Below, piece after piece: positions 45,847 to 58,512 of a stretch of 64,000 bases of DNA (position 1 is the first letter of the stretch; every line of letters begins with the position of its first letter). Below the pieces are notes generated by a model. The model was given only the letters and a program-made list of their open reading frames with translations. It was not told the origin of the DNA and did not search any database. This stretch comes from an uncultured Sinobacteraceae bacterium. GTDB taxonomy: Bacteria; Pseudomonadota; Gammaproteobacteria; Nevskiales; Nevskiaceae. Made by a program: the position numbers and the translations under genes. The stretch covers positions 104,393-168,392 of the forward strand of contig CAIJRD010000017.1 in the NCBI GenBank assembly GCA_903822975.1. The letters are read 5' to 3'.

Positions 45847-46272
45847 TTACACCGCTGGCGAATTCGGCTTGGGGTAATGTGCAGCAAGCCGACGCATAGT
45901 TCGATCAGCCACTTCAATCGCGACTTTAGCGTCTGCAGCCTCGCAAATTAGCTGGGGCTTGTAGTCGGCCCTTACGCGTCGAGAGCGCAATTTTTTTAGT
46001 TGCTCGAGAGCGCTTCGTAAGTGGGCGCCATCATCTGGCTTAAGCGTATAGGAGTAGTCGGCAAGCGCATTAAATACTCGTTCGTGCGAACCACCATCGC
46101 CGTCGAGCGTGAGCTCTATCGACGTTGAAATTTGAATTGCGGAATGAAGGGCCGCGTAGTAGGCCCGATTTATTGCTGTTCGCGTAAGTGCTTCGATGGA
46201 GGCGATTTGGGGGTGTTCGATAGAGCGCACTTCACGCGCTGCATCTAGCAACTCAAGCGGCGAGCAGGGCAC
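45847..46272 (-). CDS. HEPN-like protein
   Basis: 141 residues. An all-helical HEPN-type layout: TRTAINRAYYAALHSAIQI is followed by GSHERVFNALADYSY and a late LKKLRSRRVRADYK. These are the helices seen in toxin-like and defence HEPN proteins. The canonical RNase motif R-x4-6-H is not evident, so it may be a non-catalytic or divergent member. It overlaps the upstream 264-residue gene by 20 bases, suggesting a two-gene unit such as a toxin-antitoxin or defence pair. Confidence 0.6.
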   Translation of the reverse strand: MPCSPLELLDAAREVRSIEHPQIASIEALTRTAINRAYYAALHSAIQISTSIELTLDGDGGSHERVFNALADYSYTLKPDDGAHLRSALEQLKKLRSRRVRADYKPQLICEAADAKVAIEVADRTMRRLAAHYPKPNSPAV

Positions 46273-47047
46273 TGTCTTGTTTTCCGCCTCTGACGTCTAT
46301 CACCACCGAATTTAGCTCTCGGAATGGAGTATCGCTATTCGCCATCAAATCTGAATGGCGTTCAAGTACATCTAGAACTTGATCGGCTGTGAAGTGCTGC
46401 ACCATAAACTCTTGAACTGCGAGGCATTCGGACGGGCCAGAATCTTCAATGCTCCAAGTTGCAGTTGAGTCGGCCGCGCGCTCGTCTTGCTTATCGGTAG
46501 TTAAAGCTCTCAGCATCTTCATACTTGGGATGCAAAAAATAGCCTCATCCAAGCCAAGGCGCTCGGCGGCGTTGACCATAATGTTTGCCGACGTGTAGGC
46601 CTCGTGTCCTGATTGTGTAATCTGCTGAAATGCGCGCAGCGCTTTCCTGCACCACTCAAATTTCCCGAACTGGGCGCAGCGGTGAATAAATGAGTTCAGC
46701 GCAACTGTGTCATCTAGATTCGGATACGAAGATTCGATCTCACTCCATGCTTCATCAACGTATCCGAAGGTTAGGAGTGCCGTACCGATATTGAAATTGA
46801 ACTTCCGGTTAATTTGGCGTCCTTTCATATCTGCGATGACTGCAAGCAATGCGTCGTGGTCTCGCTTCATGACTTGAATCATCAGCAGCGCTGAGTGCCC
46901 TGACGGATCAACGGGAAAAGACGACAGATACTTTCTGACCTCTGACTCAAGTCTCCGAATGGTAAATGGTTCGCGCTCGAGACCATGTCGATAGGCATCG
47001 ACTTTTTTATAGAGTTCTGGTCCTTTAAGCGCAGGAATTCCGGTCAT
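46253..47047 (-). CDS. Unknown helical-repeat protein paired with the HEPN-like gene
   Basis: 264 residues. Mostly helical with repeat-like pairs (LTFGYVDEAWSEIESSYPNL, FIHRCAQFGKFEWCRKALRAFQQITQ) that resemble TPR-type hairpins. The C-terminal part has ECLAVQEFMVQHFTADQVLDVLERH and ends in a beta segment (FRELNSVVIDVRGG). I do not recognise the family. It is the first gene of the pair and is low in GC like the AbiH gene, suggesting recent acquisition. Confidence 0.6.
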   Translation of the reverse strand: MTGIPALKGPELYKKVDAYRHGLEREPFTIRRLESEVRKYLSSFPVDPSGHSALLMIQVMKRDHDALLAVIADMKGRQINRKFNFNIGTALLTFGYVDEAWSEIESSYPNLDDTVALNSFIHRCAQFGKFEWCRKALRAFQQITQSGHEAYTSANIMVNAAERLGLDEAIFCIPSMKMLRALTTDKQDERAADSTATWSIEDSGPSECLAVQEFMVQHFTADQVLDVLERHSDLMANSDTPFRELNSVVIDVRGGKQDSALLAA

Positions 47048-47398
47048 TTGAGATTACGATTCAATTCTAAGTCTGCTCGGCAAGCGTAATGATCGACGCT
47101 TCGACCAAAACAACAAAAAACTGTTCACCATGACTTTGGCTCGGCAAACCATAAGGGTTTCCAAGCTCAGAATTCCAGCGCTCAGATTCTGCTTCTAAAG
47201 GCTCCTGGACCGCAACCCTTAGCATCAACAATCAGCAGAACTTAGAAAGTTTCCGATGTACGGCTGGCTGAGCGGTCGATTATGCCACGACCGAGACCTG
47301 GCACTTTTACAGGTCCTAGAGTTTGTTCCCCTAATTGTTCCCCTGACCAGCTTGCGCATCCTGATGCATCTGCGCATTTACTCATATCTTTTTGATTT

Positions 47399-47401
<3 letters not shown>
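47048..47401. other. Right-end spacer of the mobile element (354 bp)
   Basis: No gene visible. It carries the right-end GTTCCCCT pair and the first bases of the attachment repeat. The low GC fits it being element DNA. Confidence 0.6.
47325..47344. promoter_or_regulatory. Candidate right-end arm-type integrase sites
   Basis: Two GTTCCCCT copies (47325-47332 and 47337-47344) with a 12-bp period, matching the pair at 29349-29368 near the left end. They lie 55 bases inside the right attachment repeat. Confidence 0.45.
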
Positions 47402-47479
<78 letters not shown>

Positions 47480-47581
47480 TCCGCTGATTATAACGGTGCG
47501 ACCACGCGCGCGTCGCGTGTGCTGAACAATTTGCCAGCTTATTGCCGGCTTGCAGGCGGATGAATCGGAGAACGGCAGGAT

Positions 47582-48004
47582 TCAGTACGGCCAGCGTTTC
47601 AGCAGTGCTTCCAGTTCGTCGCGAATCTGGCCGAGTTCGCGCTGTTTGCGGTTGACTGCAGGCTCCGACGGTGCGGTTGGCGATGTGGCCGACGACACGA
47701 GCGGCGCCACCGTTTCAAACGCAGCGCGCGGTTGTTCCTTCAACTGCTGGCGCGCGCCGCCGATGGTGAAGCCCTGTTCGTACAGCAGACTGCGGATGCG
47801 GCGCACCATCTGCACGTCGTCGTGCTGGTAGTAGCGGCGATTGCCGCGTCGCTTGCTGGGCTTCAGCTGCGGAAACTCCTGCTCCCAGTAGCGCAGTACA
47901 TGCGGCTTGACGGCGCACAGTTCTGCCACTTCGCCGATGGCGAAGTAACGCTTGCGCGGAATCTCCGGCAAGCTGGCAGGAATCTCAGCGGCTGCTCTCA
48001 TCAA
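47582..48004 (-). CDS. MerR-family transcriptional regulator
   Basis: 140 residues. A winged-helix MerR DNA-binding domain (about 19-88: [54 protein letters not shown]), followed by an Ala/Ser/Pro-rich linker and a short C-terminal coiled coil. No metal-binding cysteines are seen. Its start overlaps ihfA by 20 bases. This ihfA-merR arrangement after pheT is a conserved housekeeping order in gammaproteobacteria. Function unknown. Confidence 0.88.
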   Translation of the reverse strand: MMRAAAEIPASLPEIPRKRYFAIGEVAELCAVKPHVLRYWEQEFPQLKPSKRRGNRRYYQHDDVQMVRRIRSLLYEQGFTIGGARQQLKEQPRAAFETVAPLVSSATSPTAPSEPAVNRKQRELGQIRDELEALLKRWPY

Positions 48005-48281
48005 TGCTCACGCGCAAGCGAAGTTTCTGACCGGGACGGAAGGTAACGACGCGGCGCGCGGAGATCGGAATCTCTTCGCCGGTTTTCGGATTGCGGCCGG
48101 GGCGCTGGTTTTTGTCACGCAATTCGAAATTGCCGAAACCCGAAAGTTTCACGGCCTCTCCATTTTCGAGACGATTCCGAATCTCTTCAAAGAAGAGATC
48201 CACGAATTCCTTCGCTTCCCTTTTGTTGAGGCCGAGTTCTTCGAACAGGGCCTCCGCGAGCTCTGCTTTGGTCAACGCCAC
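47985..48281 (-). CDS. ihfA: Integration host factor alpha subunit
   Basis: 98 residues from a GTG at 48281 with GAGG 8 bases upstream; the longer frame to 48371 would overlap phe[33 protein letters not shown] start, [30 protein letters not shown] with the DNA-intercalating proline arm, and the C-terminal [13 protein letters not shown] are typical. With IhfB it bends DNA at sites for replication, recombination and transcription. It follows pheT by 10 bases, as in many gammaproteobacteria. Confidence 0.96.
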   Translation of the reverse strand: MALTKAELAEALFEELGLNKREAKEFVDLFFEEIRNRLENGEAVKLSGFGNFELRDKNQRPGRNPKTGEEIPISARRVVTFRPGQKLRLRVSIDESSR

Positions 48282-48291
48282 GGTCGCAACC

Positions 48292-50664
48292 TCAACGGCT
48301 CCGAACGGAAGCCCCCAGTTTAGTGGATACGTTCGCGGCAATTTCCCCAACGGCCGCGTCGATGTCATCAAGGCTTAGCGTGCGCGAACGGTCCTGAAAG
48401 ATCAAGCCCATAGCGACACTCTTGTGTCCGGGGGTGAGACCTGCGCCGCGATAAACGTCAAATACGCTGACAGAACGCAGCAGCGGACCGGCAGCTTCGC
48501 GGATCGCAGCGAGCACGCGGTCGACGCTGACGTCCTCGGCCACGGCCAGCGCCAAGTCGCGGCGCGAACTGGGCTGTTCGGCGATCGGTTCCGGGCTGGG
48601 CAGGCGGGCTTCGCGCAGTGACGCCCAGTCGAGCTCGAACAGCAGCGGTGCGCTGCCAAGGTCGAGCGTCTGGGTCAAGCGCGGATGCAGGGCGCCCAGC
48701 CAGCCGATCGGCGTTTCGCCTCGCAGAATGCGTGCGCTCTGCCCCGGATGCAGCGCTGGGTGTGTGGCGGCGGCGAAGACAAAGGGCTCGGAACTGGGCG
48801 GCAAAAGCGCGGCAACATCTGCCTTGGCATCGTAGAAGTCCGCGGCGCGCGACTTTTCGCCCCATTGTTCGGGCAAGGCGCTGCCGGCGACCAGACCGCC
48901 GAGACGCACGCTTTCGCGCGACCCCGCACCGTCCGGCGCAAAACAGGCGCCGAGTTCGAACAGCTTGGCGCGTGGCACCTGGCGCTGACGGTTGTACTGC
49001 CAGGTCGAAATGAGGCCGCTCCAAAGGCTGGTGCGCATCACTGCCATCGTTTCGGCAATCGGATTGTCCAGCATCAGGCCCGGCTGTTCGGGATCGAGCT
49101 GAGATTGCAGTCGCGGGTCGACAAAGCTGTAGGTCACGACTTCCTGATAGCCGCGCGCGGCGAGGGCATCTTTCGCGGCGTTGGCGGAGCGCTGGGTTTC
49201 GCGCACCGGGTTCAGCGGCAGTTGCGCGGCATAGGCGCGTGCCGGAATCCGTTCGTAACCGTACAAGCGGCCGATTTCCTCGACCAGATCGGCTTCGATG
49301 CGCAGGTCGTAGCGATAGGTCGGGATGCGCGCAAGCCAGGTGTCGGCAGATTCCGACTGGGTTTCGATCCGCAAGCGCGACAGCAGCTTCGGAATTTCGC
49401 GCGCGGCGATCTCGTGGCCGAGCAAGCGCGCCACCTGCGACAGACGCAGTCGGATCGTCGCCGCATACGTCGGCGCACGACCGACCTCGGTGATCGGGCC
49501 GGCGTCGCCGCCGCAGAGGTCTTCGATCAGCGTCGTTGCGCGGTCCAGCGCCTTGCGCTGAAGTCCGGGATCGACGCCGCGCTCGTTGCGGTAGCGCGAA
49601 TCGGAGAGCAGCTTGTGACGTCTGCCGGCACCGGCAATGGTCGCCGGATCGAAGCACGCGCTTTCGAGAAAGATCGAGGTGGTCGCAGGTGTGACTCCGG
49701 AACTGGTGCCGCCCATTACACCAGCCAGCACCAGCGGACCGCTGGCGTCGGCGATCAGCAGATCCTGCGGCGTCAGTTCTGCGATCTGCTCATTCAGCAG
49801 CGTGAGCTTTTCGCCGGCCTTCGCGCGACGCACGTGAATCGCACCGCGCAGGCTGGCGCGATCGAATGCGTGCAAGGGCTGACCCAGTTCGAGCATCACA
49901 TAGTTGGTGATGTCGACCACCGGATGGATCGCGCGAATGCCAGACCGGCGGAGCCGCTCCCGCATCCAATCCGGCGTGCGCGCCTTCGGATTGATTTTGG
50001 TGATCACGCGACCGCAGTAGTGCGGGCAACCAGCTGAGTCGTCGACGAGGACATCGACCTGCTCGTAGCCGCTCACCACGGCAGGACGCATCACCGGCGC
50101 GGTCTGTTGCAGGTCGTAGATCGCTGCAAGCTCGCGTGCAAGGCCGGCGATGCTGAGACAGTCGCCGCGATTCGGCGTCAGCTCCAGGTTCAGCAGCTGA
50201 TCGTCGAGGCCGAGGTGCTGTTCGATCGGCATGCCCGGTTTGGCATCCAGGTCCAGTTCGAGCAGGCCGTCGGATTTTTCCGCAAGTCCGAGTTCGGAAG
50301 CCGAGCACAGCATGCCGGCCGAATCAACGCCGCGCAGATTCGCGTGACCGATCTCCTTGCCGCCGGGCAGGCGCGCGCCCGGCAGTGCCGCCGGAACAAG
50401 AATTCCGGCGCGCGCATTGGCTGCACCGCAGACAATGCTGAGCGTCTGTGCAGCGCCCACGTTGACCTCGCACACGCGCAGACGCTCGGCCTGCGGATGC
50501 GGCACCGCGCTGATGATCTTGGCGACGACCACGCCCTTCGGCGGATCGCTGGCCAGCGGCTCGGCTTCGGCTTCGAGGCCTGCAAGATTCAGCTTATGCG
50601 CGATTTCGGCAGCGCTCGCGGACGGATGCACCCACTCGCGCAGCCAGCTTTCGGAAAGTTTCAT
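48292..50664 (-). CDS. pheT: Phenylalanyl-tRNA synthetase beta subunit
   Basis: 790 residues, typical length. Start at [12 protein letters not shown], the conserved N-terminus; the frame extends to 50793 through pheS and is not used. Domains in order: N-terminal EMAP-like tRNA-binding domain (about 40-150, [23 protein letters not shown]), B3/B4 editing domain (about 210-380), B5, the catalytic-like core, and the C-terminal FDX-ACB anticodon-binding domain (about 700-790, [21 protein letters not shown]). It pairs with PheS as (alpha-beta)2 to charge tRNA-Phe. It follows pheS by 22 bases. Confidence 0.97.
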   Translation of the reverse strand: MKLSESWLREWVHPSASAAEIAHKLNLAGLEAEAEPLASDPPKGVVVAKIISAVPHPQAERLRVCEVNVGAAQTLSIVCGAANARAGILVPAALPGARLPGGKEIGHANLRGVDSAGMLCSASELGLAEKSDGLLELDLDAKPGMPIEQHLGLDDQLLNLELTPNRGDCLSIAGLARELAAIYDLQQTAPVMRPAVVSGYEQVDVLVDDSAGCPHYCGRVITKINPKARTPDWMRERLRRSGIRAIHPVVDITNYVMLELGQPLHAFDRASLRGAIHVRRAKAGEKLTLLNEQIAELTPQDLLIADASGPLVLAGVMGGTSSGVTPATTSIFLESACFDPATIAGAGRRHKLLSDSRYRNERGVDPGLQRKALDRATTLIEDLCGGDAGPITEVGRAPTYAATIRLRLSQVARLLGHEIAAREIPKLLSRLRIETQSESADTWLARIPTYRYDLRIEADLVEEIGRLYGYERIPARAYAAQLPLNPVRETQRSANAAKDALAARGYQEVVTYSFVDPRLQSQLDPEQPGLMLDNPIAETMAVMRTSLWSGLISTWQYNRQRQVPRAKLFELGACFAPDGAGSRESVRLGGLVAGSALPEQWGEKSRAADFYDAKADVAALLPPSSEPFVFAAATHPALHPGQSARILRGETPIGWLGALHPRLTQTLDLGSAPLLFELDWASLREARLPSPEPIAEQPSSRRDLALAVAEDVSVDRVLAAIREAAGPLLRSVSVFDVYRGAGLTPGHKSVAMGLIFQDRSRTLSLDDIDAAVGEIAANVSTKLGASVRSR

Positions 50665-50686
50665 GGCGATCGGAACTCGGTGCGGC

Positions 50687-51769
<1,083 letters not shown>

Positions 51770-52129
51770 TTAAGCGGCGAGCGCTTTCACAACCTTGTCT
51801 GCCAGCTGCGCAAACGCCGGCTTGTCGTGCACAGCGATGTCGGCGAGCACCTTGCGGTCCAGCTCGACGCCGAGCAGCGTCAGTCCATGAATGAACTTGC
51901 TGTAGGAAACGCCGTGCTCGTTGGCGGCGGCATTGATGCGCTGGATCCACAGCGCGCGGAACTCGCGCTTCTTGACGCGGCGATCGCGGTAGGCGTACTG
52001 GCCGGCCTTGATGACCGCCTGCTTGGCAACGCGATACGTGCGCGAACGTGCGCCGTAATAGCCTTTTGCCTTATCCAGGACCTTCTTGTGACGGGCGCGG
52101 GCGGTAACGCCGCGTTTGACTCGTGCCAT
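51770..52129 (-). CDS. rplT: 50S ribosomal protein L20
   Basis: 119 residues, standard length, start after [25 protein letters not shown] and the basic [30 protein letters not shown] segment are invariant family features. It binds 23S rRNA early in 50S assembly. In E. coli L20 also represses its own operon by binding the rpmI leader. Order infC-rpmI-rplT is conserved here. Confidence 0.98.
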   Translation of the reverse strand: MARVKRGVTARARHKKVLDKAKGYYGARSRTYRVAKQAVIKAGQYAYRDRRVKKREFRALWIQRINAAANEHGVSYSKFIHGLTLLGVELDRKVLADIAVHDKPAFAQLADKVVKALAA

Positions 52130-52209
52130 CGGTAATACCTCTAGGTTGCTATGTGTTCGCTTTCAGCGAATCTCGTATGTGAATGCGACGCTTATGTACG
52201 CCTGAATAC

Positions 52210-52407
52210 TTAGGCGTAAGGGAGCAGTTGGCGGACTTCTTTATTGTCCGATTCGTGCACCATGGTCGGCCCGCGCAGGTCGCGAATGCGCTTCGCCGAT
52301 TTTTTCGTGAGGATGTGACGCTTGAACGCGCTGGAGCGCTTGAAGCCGCCCTTGCCGGTGCGGGCGAAGCGCTTGGCTGCGCCGCGGTTGGTCTTCATCT
52401 TCGGCAT
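52210..52407 (-). CDS. rpmI: 50S ribosomal protein L35
   Basis: 65 residues, standard length, with GGAGTG before the [34 protein letters not shown] is diagnostic (quoted in parts: [13 protein letters not shown] and GKGGFKR). The C-terminal half is shorter on lysine than E. coli L35 but ends with the usual RQLLPYA. Sits between infC and rplT. Confidence 0.97.
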   Translation of the reverse strand: MPKMKTNRGAAKRFARTGKGGFKRSSAFKRHILTKKSAKRIRDLRGPTMVHESDNKEVRQLLPYA

Positions 52408-52480
52408 TTCAAATCACTCCACTCAATTCTTGAATTCGATTGCAGCAGTTAAGTCAAAGTTAAAAACAGACAACGGCACT

Positions 52481-52999
<519 letters not shown>

Positions 53000-53007
53000 A
53001 AAGCCAT

Positions 53008-53013
53008 CCTCCC
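53008..53013 (-). promoter_or_regulatory. infC ribosome binding site
   Basis: GGGAGG on the minus strand, 8 bases before the ATA at 52999. This strong site and its spacing are what decide the unusual start for infC. Confidence 0.7.
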
Positions 53014-53119
53014 AGCCAAAAAAATTACCGTTCGCACAGGCAACCCGCGCGAACGGCCGCAAAGTATAGGTTCGCGGCCGCCGCTATACAAGCGAATCCG
53101 GGCGACAGCTTGGAATCTG

Positions 53120-53195
53120 TGGCGTCCCCACGGGGATTCGAACCCCGGTTCTCACCGTGAAAGGGTGGTGTCCTAGGCCTCTAGACGATGGGGAC
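53120..53195 (-). tRNA. tRNA-Glu (anticodon TTC)
   Basis: 76 nt with encoded CCA and discriminator G. The acceptor GTCCCCA pairs perfectly. The anticodon loop CTTTCAC reads TTC. Confidence 0.96.
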
Positions 53196-53220
53196 AGTGA
53201 CGACAGACAACCGATAAAAT

Positions 53221-53296
53221 TGGTGGAGCCAGACGGGATCGAACCGTCGACCTCCTGCATGCCATGCAGGCGCTCTCCCAGCTGAGCTATGGCCCC
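53221..53296 (-). tRNA. tRNA-Ala (anticodon GGC)
   Basis: 76 nt with encoded CCA. The acceptor GGGGCCA pairs with TGGCTCC (one G-U). The anticodon loop ATGGCAT lies between CCTGC and GCAGG and reads GGC. Same strand as tRNA-Glu, 25 bases upstream of it. Confidence 0.96.
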
Positions 53297-53477
53297 GAAA
53301 CAGGCGCGAAAGTATAAGTGCTGACCGTCGCCGCAACAAGCGGTTTGACAAAGAATTTCAAAATAGTTGCCGCGGCATGACGCTCGATGTCGTTCGGCGA
53401 TGACAGACGACGCTGTGTCGGCGACGGCGCTTCCGCTATTATTGTGAGCTTGTCTCAAAGCCCTAAAGAAAAGACCC

Positions 53478-54047
53478 ATGGCGACCGTCAGCACCAATGA
53501 AATGAAGTCCGGTACCAAAGTCCTGATCGACGGCGAACCGTTCGCGATCATCGACAACGAATACCGCAAGCCTGGCAAAGGCCAGGCGACCAATACGCTC
53601 CGTATCCGCAACCTCAAAAACGGCCGCGTGCTGGAGCGCACGTTGCGCTCGGGCGACAGCTGGGAACTCGCGGACGTCGAGCAGATGGACATGCAGTATC
53701 TCTATAACGACGGCGAATTTTGGACCTTCATGGATCCCGCCAGCTATGAGCAAATCCAGGCCGGCGCCGCCGCGATGGAAGAAGCCAAGCAGTGGCTGAA
53801 GGGCGAGGAAAGCTGCAGCGTGTTGCTGTGGAACGGCGTGCCGCTGAGCGTGGCTGCGCCGAATTCCGTGGAACTGAAGATCGTCGAGACCGATCCGGGC
53901 GTGCGCGGCGATACCTCGGGCGGTGGCGGCAAACCGGCAACCCTGGAAACCGGCGCGGTGATCCGCGTGCCGCTGTTCGTGCAACAGGGCGAAATCGTCA
54001 AGGTGGATACGCGCACCGGCGATTACCTCGGCCGCATCGGTAAGTAA
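53478..54047 (+). CDS. efp: Elongation factor P
   Basis: 189 residues, typical. Three beta-barrel domains mimic tRNA and rescue ribosomes stalled at polyproline. Lys34 in KPGKGQA is the position that EpmA/EpmB beta-lysylate in E. coli, so a lysine-type modification is expected rather than the rhamnosylated arginine of Pseudomonas. C-terminal [23 protein letters not shown] is the family signature. It lies just upstream of recA. Confidence 0.98.
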   Translation: MATVSTNEMKSGTKVLIDGEPFAIIDNEYRKPGKGQATNTLRIRNLKNGRVLERTLRSGDSWELADVEQMDMQYLYNDGEFWTFMDPASYEQIQAGAAAMEEAKQWLKGEESCSVLLWNGVPLSVAAPNSVELKIVETDPGVRGDTSGGGGKPATLETGAVIRVPLFVQQGEIVKVDTRTGDYLGRIGK

Positions 54048-54156
54048 GCGGGTGAGTATTGGCGGTATCAAAAAAACGCGCGAAAGCGCAGCGTCACGGT
54101 CTGCCGAGAAACTCGGTGCCGAATCGCAACCCTACACACAAGGCGGGCCAGTGAAG

Positions 54157-55182
54157 ATGGACGAGAATCGCAGGAAGGCTTTGGAGGTCGCACTCGGTCA
54201 GATCGAGCGCCAGTTCGGCAAGGGCGCGGTGATGCGCATGGGCACCGACGAGCGCCCGGAAGTGGAAGTGATCCCGACCGGTTCGCTGACGCTGGATGCC
54301 GCACTCGGCATCGGCGGCGTGCCGCGCGGCCGTGTGGTCGAAATCTACGGCCCGGAATCGTCCGGCAAGACCACGCTGACGCTGCACATCGTCGCCCAGG
54401 CGCAGAAGCTCGGTGGTGTGGCCGCGTTCATCGACGCCGAACACGCGCTCGATCCGGCCTATGCCGAGAAGCTCGGCGTGAACATTCCCGACCTGCTGAT
54501 CTCGCAGCCGGATACCGGCGAGCAGGCGCTCGAAATCGTCGACATGCTGGTGCGTTCGAACAGTGTCGATGTCGTCGTCGTCGACTCGGTGGCCGCATTG
54601 GTGCCGAAGTCCGAAATCGAAGGCGAGATGGGTGATGCCTCGGTCGGCGTGCAGGCGCGTCTGATGAGCCAGGCGCTACGCAAACTCACCGGCAGCATCA
54701 ACCGCAGCAAGACGCTGGTGATCTTCATCAACCAGCTGCGCATGAAGATCGGCATCATGATGCCGGGCCAAAGCCCGGAAACCACCACCGGCGGCAATGC
54801 GCTGAAGTTCTACGCTTCGATGCGCCTCGACATTCGCCGCATCGGCGCGATCAAGAAGGGCGATGAAGTGGTCGGCAACGAGACGCGCGTGAAGGTGGTC
54901 AAGAACAAGCTGGCGCCACCGTTCAAGCAAGTCATCTTTGAGATCATGTACGGCGAGGGCATTTCGCATGAAGGCGAGCTGATCGACCTCGGCGTCGAGC
55001 ACAAGCTGGTCGAGAAGTCCGGTGCCTGGTTCGCTTACAAGGGCAGCAAGATCGGTCAGGGCAAGGACAACGCCAAGACCTATCTCAAGGAGCATCCGGA
55101 AGCGGCCGAGGAAATCGAAGCCGCGCTGCGCGCCAAGCTGCTGCCGAACCGCAAGCTGGCAACGCCGGCCGCCGCCGAGTAA
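54157..55182 (+). CDS. recA: RecA recombinase
   Basis: 341 residues from ATG 54157 ([23 protein letters not shown]); the frame is open to a GTG at 54052 but those 35 residues lack homology. Walker A GPESSGKT, Walker [10 protein letters not shown], loop L1 region [23 protein letters not shown] and L2 [24 protein letters not shown] are intact. It drives homologous recombination and the SOS response. No LexA-like palindrome could be seen in the 110-base gap after efp, and lexA is not adjacent. recX follows 50 bases later. Confidence 0.98.
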   Translation: MDENRRKALEVALGQIERQFGKGAVMRMGTDERPEVEVIPTGSLTLDAALGIGGVPRGRVVEIYGPESSGKTTLTLHIVAQAQKLGGVAAFIDAEHALDPAYAEKLGVNIPDLLISQPDTGEQALEIVDMLVRSNSVDVVVVDSVAALVPKSEIEGEMGDASVGVQARLMSQALRKLTGSINRSKTLVIFINQLRMKIGIMMPGQSPETTTGGNALKFYASMRLDIRRIGAIKKGDEVVGNETRVKVVKNKLAPPFKQVIFEIMYGEGISHEGELIDLGVEHKLVEKSGAWFAYKGSKIGQGKDNAKTYLKEHPEAAEEIEAALRAKLLPNRKLATPAAAE

Positions 55183-55232
55183 AGCGGTACGCGACGGGCG
55201 CGCAACGCGCCCGTCGTCGCCGGTGCCGGCGC

Positions 55233-55736
55233 GTGACGATGAATCCCGAACCCGATAGTGAGGAACCACCCGAGCCGGGTGCCGAGCGCACGCGTGCGCG
55301 CAATCAGGCCTTGCGTGCGCTCGGGCGTCGCGAGCAGAGCGCCAAGGAATTGCAGGCGCGGCTGGCCGCGCGCGGTGTGGACGAAGCCTGCGCCGAGGAC
55401 GTCGTGCGTGAACTCGGCGAAGCCGGCTGGCAGAGTGACCGCCGTTACGCCGAATTGCTGCTGCGTTCGCGCATCGCGCAAGGGTATGGACCGCGCCGCA
55501 TCGCGGCCGAGCTTGCCACGCGTGGGGTCGAGGACGGCCTGATTCGCGAAGTGCTGGCGGAAGCGGACTGCGACTGGAACGCATTGGGCCGACAGGTCTA
55601 TCGCAAACGCTTCACTGCCGCGCCAACCGACTTCAATGAACGCGCTAAACATCAGCGCTTCCTCGCCGCACGCGGCTTCGATGGCGAGCAGATCCGCGCC
55701 GCGATGCAGTCGGACGGATTCGACGACGCGGAGTAA
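55233..55736 (+). CDS. recX: RecX regulatory protein
   Basis: 167 residues; starts at GTG 55233 or ATG 55239. Three tandem three-helix RecX repeats: [50 protein letters not shown] and [30 protein letters not shown]. RecX binds the RecA filament groove and limits its extension. Location right after recA on the same strand is the common order. Confidence 0.95.
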   Translation: MTMNPEPDSEEPPEPGAERTRARNQALRALGRREQSAKELQARLAARGVDEACAEDVVRELGEAGWQSDRRYAELLLRSRIAQGYGPRRIAAELATRGVEDGLIREVLAEADCDWNALGRQVYRKRFTAAPTDFNERAKHQRFLAARGFDGEQIRAAMQSDGFDDAE

Positions 55737-55825
55737 TCGCGGCCTGTTCGAGCCGCGGCCGTAGCAGGCGCCTGCGCCGGCGCGGTAACATTCCGTCCCT
55801 TTTGCAGGTCGATGGCCCGCAGCCG

Positions 55826-58465
55826 ATGATGAACAGCAACCAATTACGCGCGCGTTTCCTGGAATATTTCCAGCGCCAGGGTCATACCGTGGTGCCGTCG
55901 AGCCCGCTGGTGCCGGGCAACGATCCGACGCTGCTGTTCACCAATGCCGGCATGGTGCAGTTCAAGGACGTCTTCACCGGTCGCGAAAAGCGGCCCTATA
56001 CGCGGGCGGCGAGCAGCCAGCGCTGCGTGCGTGCCGGCGGCAAGCACAACGATCTGGAGAACGTCGGCTACACCGCGCGTCACCACACCTTCTTCGAAAT
56101 GCTGGGCAATTTCAGCTTCGGCGACTACTTCAAAGAAGACGCGATTCGCTTTGCCTGGGAATTCATCACCGGCGCCGAGTGGCTGGCCATTCCCAAGTCG
56201 CGGCTGCTGGTGACGGTTTATCACAGCGACGACGAAGCCTACGCGTTGTGGCGCGACAAGATCGGCATGCCGGCCGAGCGCATCGTTCGCATCGGCGACA
56301 AGCCCGGCGGTGGCTCCGACAATTTCTGGCAGATGGGTGACACCGGCCCTTGCGGTCCCTGCACCGAAATCTTCTACGACCACGATCCGGATGGTTCGAA
56401 AGGCATCGCCGGTGGACCGCCGGGATCGCCCGACGAAGACGGCGATCGCTGGATCGAAATCTGGAATCTGGTGTTCATGCAGTTCGATCGCGCGCCGGAC
56501 GGCACGCTGACGCCGCTGCCAGCGCCCTCGGTCGACACCGGCATGGGCCTGGAGCGCGTCAGCGCGGTCATGCAGGGCGTGCAGAACAACTACGACATCG
56601 ACCTGTTCAAGCAACTGATCGCGGCCACCGCGAAGCTGGCCGGGGTTCCTACTGACGGCAATGCGTCGTTGAAGGTGATCGCCGATCACATCCGCGCAAC
56701 CAGTTTCCTGATCACCGACGGCGTCACGCCTTCGAATGAAGGTCGCGGCTACGTGCTACGTCGGATCATGCGGCGCGCGATCCGGCACGGCTACAAGCTG
56801 GGTCTGAACGAGCCGTTCTTCTACAAGCTGGTGGCGCCGTTGGGCGATGCGATGGGCGAGGCGTATCCGGAGCTGATCAGCAAGCGCACACAACTCGAGC
56901 GCGTGATCCGCACCGAGGAAGAAGCCTTCGCAACGACGCTCGAAAAAGGCATGCGCCTGCTCGAAGACGCAATCACCAAAAGCAGCAACGGCGTGATCGC
57001 CGGCGAAGCGGTGTTCAAGCTTTACGACACTTACGGCTTTCCGTACGACCTCACTGCCGATATCGCGCGCGAGCGCGGCCTGACCATCGACGAGGCGGGC
57101 TACGAGCGCGATATGGAAGCGCAGCGCACGCGTGCGCGCGCCGCCAGCAGCTTCACTGCGGACTATTCGCAAGGTGCGGCCAAGGTTGCGGCGAAAACCG
57201 AATTCACCGGTTACGAACAGCAGGGTCACTCGGCCAAGGTTTTGGCGATCGTGCGCGGTGGCGATCCGGTCGATGCCATCGACGCTGGTGACGAAGCGGT
57301 GGTGTTCCTCGATCGCACGCCGTTCTATGCCGAGTCCGGCGGCCAGGTCGGTGATGCCGGCCTGCTCAGCGCACCCGGCGTGCGCTTCATCGTGAGCGAC
57401 ACACAGGCGCTGAATCCGGACGCGCGCGGACACATCGGCACGCTCGAAACCGGCCGGCTGCGCGTCGGCGACAGCATCAAGGTCGAGATCGACACCGAAC
57501 GTCGCGCAGCGGTGCAGCGCAATCATTCGGCAACGCATCTGTTGCACGCCTCACTGCGCACCGTGCTCGGGACACACGTCACCCAGAAGGGCTCGCTGGT
57601 CGCGGCCGCGCGTCTGCGCTTCGATTTTGCGCACGACAAGCCGGTGACGCCGTCCGAGATCGAACAGATCGAGAACATCGTCAATCGCCAGGTGCTGGCC
57701 AACGTCGCCGGTGATATCCGCCTGAGCAGTTACGACGACGCGGTCAAGGCGGGTGCGATGGCGCTGTTCGGCGAGAAATACGGCGATGTCGTGCGCGTGC
57801 TGAAGTTCGGCGATTTTTCCACCGAGTTGTGCGGCGGCACGCATGTCTCGCGCACTGGCGACATTGGCCTGTTCAAGATCGTCGGCGAATCGGGTGTGGC
57901 CGCCGGCATCCGGCGCATCGAGGCCGTCACCGGCGAGAACGCACTGGCGCTGCTGCGCGAGATCGACGCGCGTCTGCGCGATGCTGCGGCGCTGTTGCGT
58001 AGTGGCCGCGACGAAGTGATCGACAAAGTCCAGGCGCTACTCGATCGCAACAAGCAACTCGAACGCGATCTCACGCAGGCCAAGGGCAAGCTCGCGTCCA
58101 CCACTGGTGGCGAACTGGTCGCGCAGGCGCAGGACATCGGCGGCATCAAGGTTTTGATTGCGACGATCGAAAGCGATGGCGGCGATTTGCGCCCGCTGCT
58201 GGATCAGCTGAAGAACAAGCTCGGCTCCGGCATCGTGCTGCTCGGTGCGGTGGTCGGCGAAAAGGTCAGCCTGATTGCCGGCGTGACCGCCGATCTCACC
58301 GCCAAAGTGAAAGCCGGCGAGTTGGTCAATGTCGCCGCCACCGCAGTCGGCGGCAAGGGCGGCGGCCGTCCCGATATGGCGCAGGCCGGCGGCACCAAGC
58401 CGACCGAACTGGGTGCGGCGCTCGAAGCAGCGCGCAACTGGGTTGCAAGCAAACTGTTGTCTTGA
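55826..58465 (+). CDS. alaS: Alanyl-tRNA synthetase
   Basis: 879 residues from ATG 55826 (a second ATG follows directly; either may be used). Class II catalytic domain ([36 protein letters not shown] start, GNFSFGDYF), tRNA-recognition helices, an editing domain with the zinc ligands HSATHLLH and [13 protein letters not shown], and a C-terminal oligomerisation domain ([13 protein letters not shown]). All hallmark residues are present. Follows recX; lysC is 47 bases downstream. Confidence 0.97.
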   Translation: MMNSNQLRARFLEYFQRQGHTVVPSSPLVPGNDPTLLFTNAGMVQFKDVFTGREKRPYTRAASSQRCVRAGGKHNDLENVGYTARHHTFFEMLGNFSFGDYFKEDAIRFAWEFITGAEWLAIPKSRLLVTVYHSDDEAYALWRDKIGMPAERIVRIGDKPGGGSDNFWQMGDTGPCGPCTEIFYDHDPDGSKGIAGGPPGSPDEDGDRWIEIWNLVFMQFDRAPDGTLTPLPAPSVDTGMGLERVSAVMQGVQNNYDIDLFKQLIAATAKLAGVPTDGNASLKVIADHIRATSFLITDGVTPSNEGRGYVLRRIMRRAIRHGYKLGLNEPFFYKLVAPLGDAMGEAYPELISKRTQLERVIRTEEEAFATTLEKGMRLLEDAITKSSNGVIAGEAVFKLYDTYGFPYDLTADIARERGLTIDEAGYERDMEAQRTRARAASSFTADYSQGAAKVAAKTEFTGYEQQGHSAKVLAIVRGGDPVDAIDAGDEAVVFLDRTPFYAESGGQVGDAGLLSAPGVRFIVSDTQALNPDARGHIGTLETGRLRVGDSIKVEIDTERRAAVQRNHSATHLLHASLRTVLGTHVTQKGSLVAAARLRFDFAHDKPVTPSEIEQIENIVNRQVLANVAGDIRLSSYDDAVKAGAMALFGEKYGDVVRVLKFGDFSTELCGGTHVSRTGDIGLFKIVGESGVAAGIRRIEAVTGENALALLREIDARLRDAAALLRSGRDEVIDKVQALLDRNKQLERDLTQAKGKLASTTGGELVAQAQDIGGIKVLIATIESDGGDLRPLLDQLKNKLGSGIVLLGAVVGEKVSLIAGVTADLTAKVKAGELVNVAATAVGGKGGGRPDMAQAGGTKPTELGAALEAARNWVASKLLS

Positions 58466-58512
58466 ATTAAAGCCGGCGTCAGCCCGGCATTGTCTAGAGT
58501 CAGAACCAAAAC

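Noticed and set aside
53005..53007. ATG right after the infC Shine-Dalgarno as the infC start
   Set aside because: It is out of frame with IF-3 and meets a stop after three codons.
54048..54156. LexA/SOS box before recA
   Set aside because: No palindrome of the CTG-N10-CAG or TTAGTA-N6-TACTAA kind is visible in the gap; recA may be driven from upstream of efp or by an unrecognised box.
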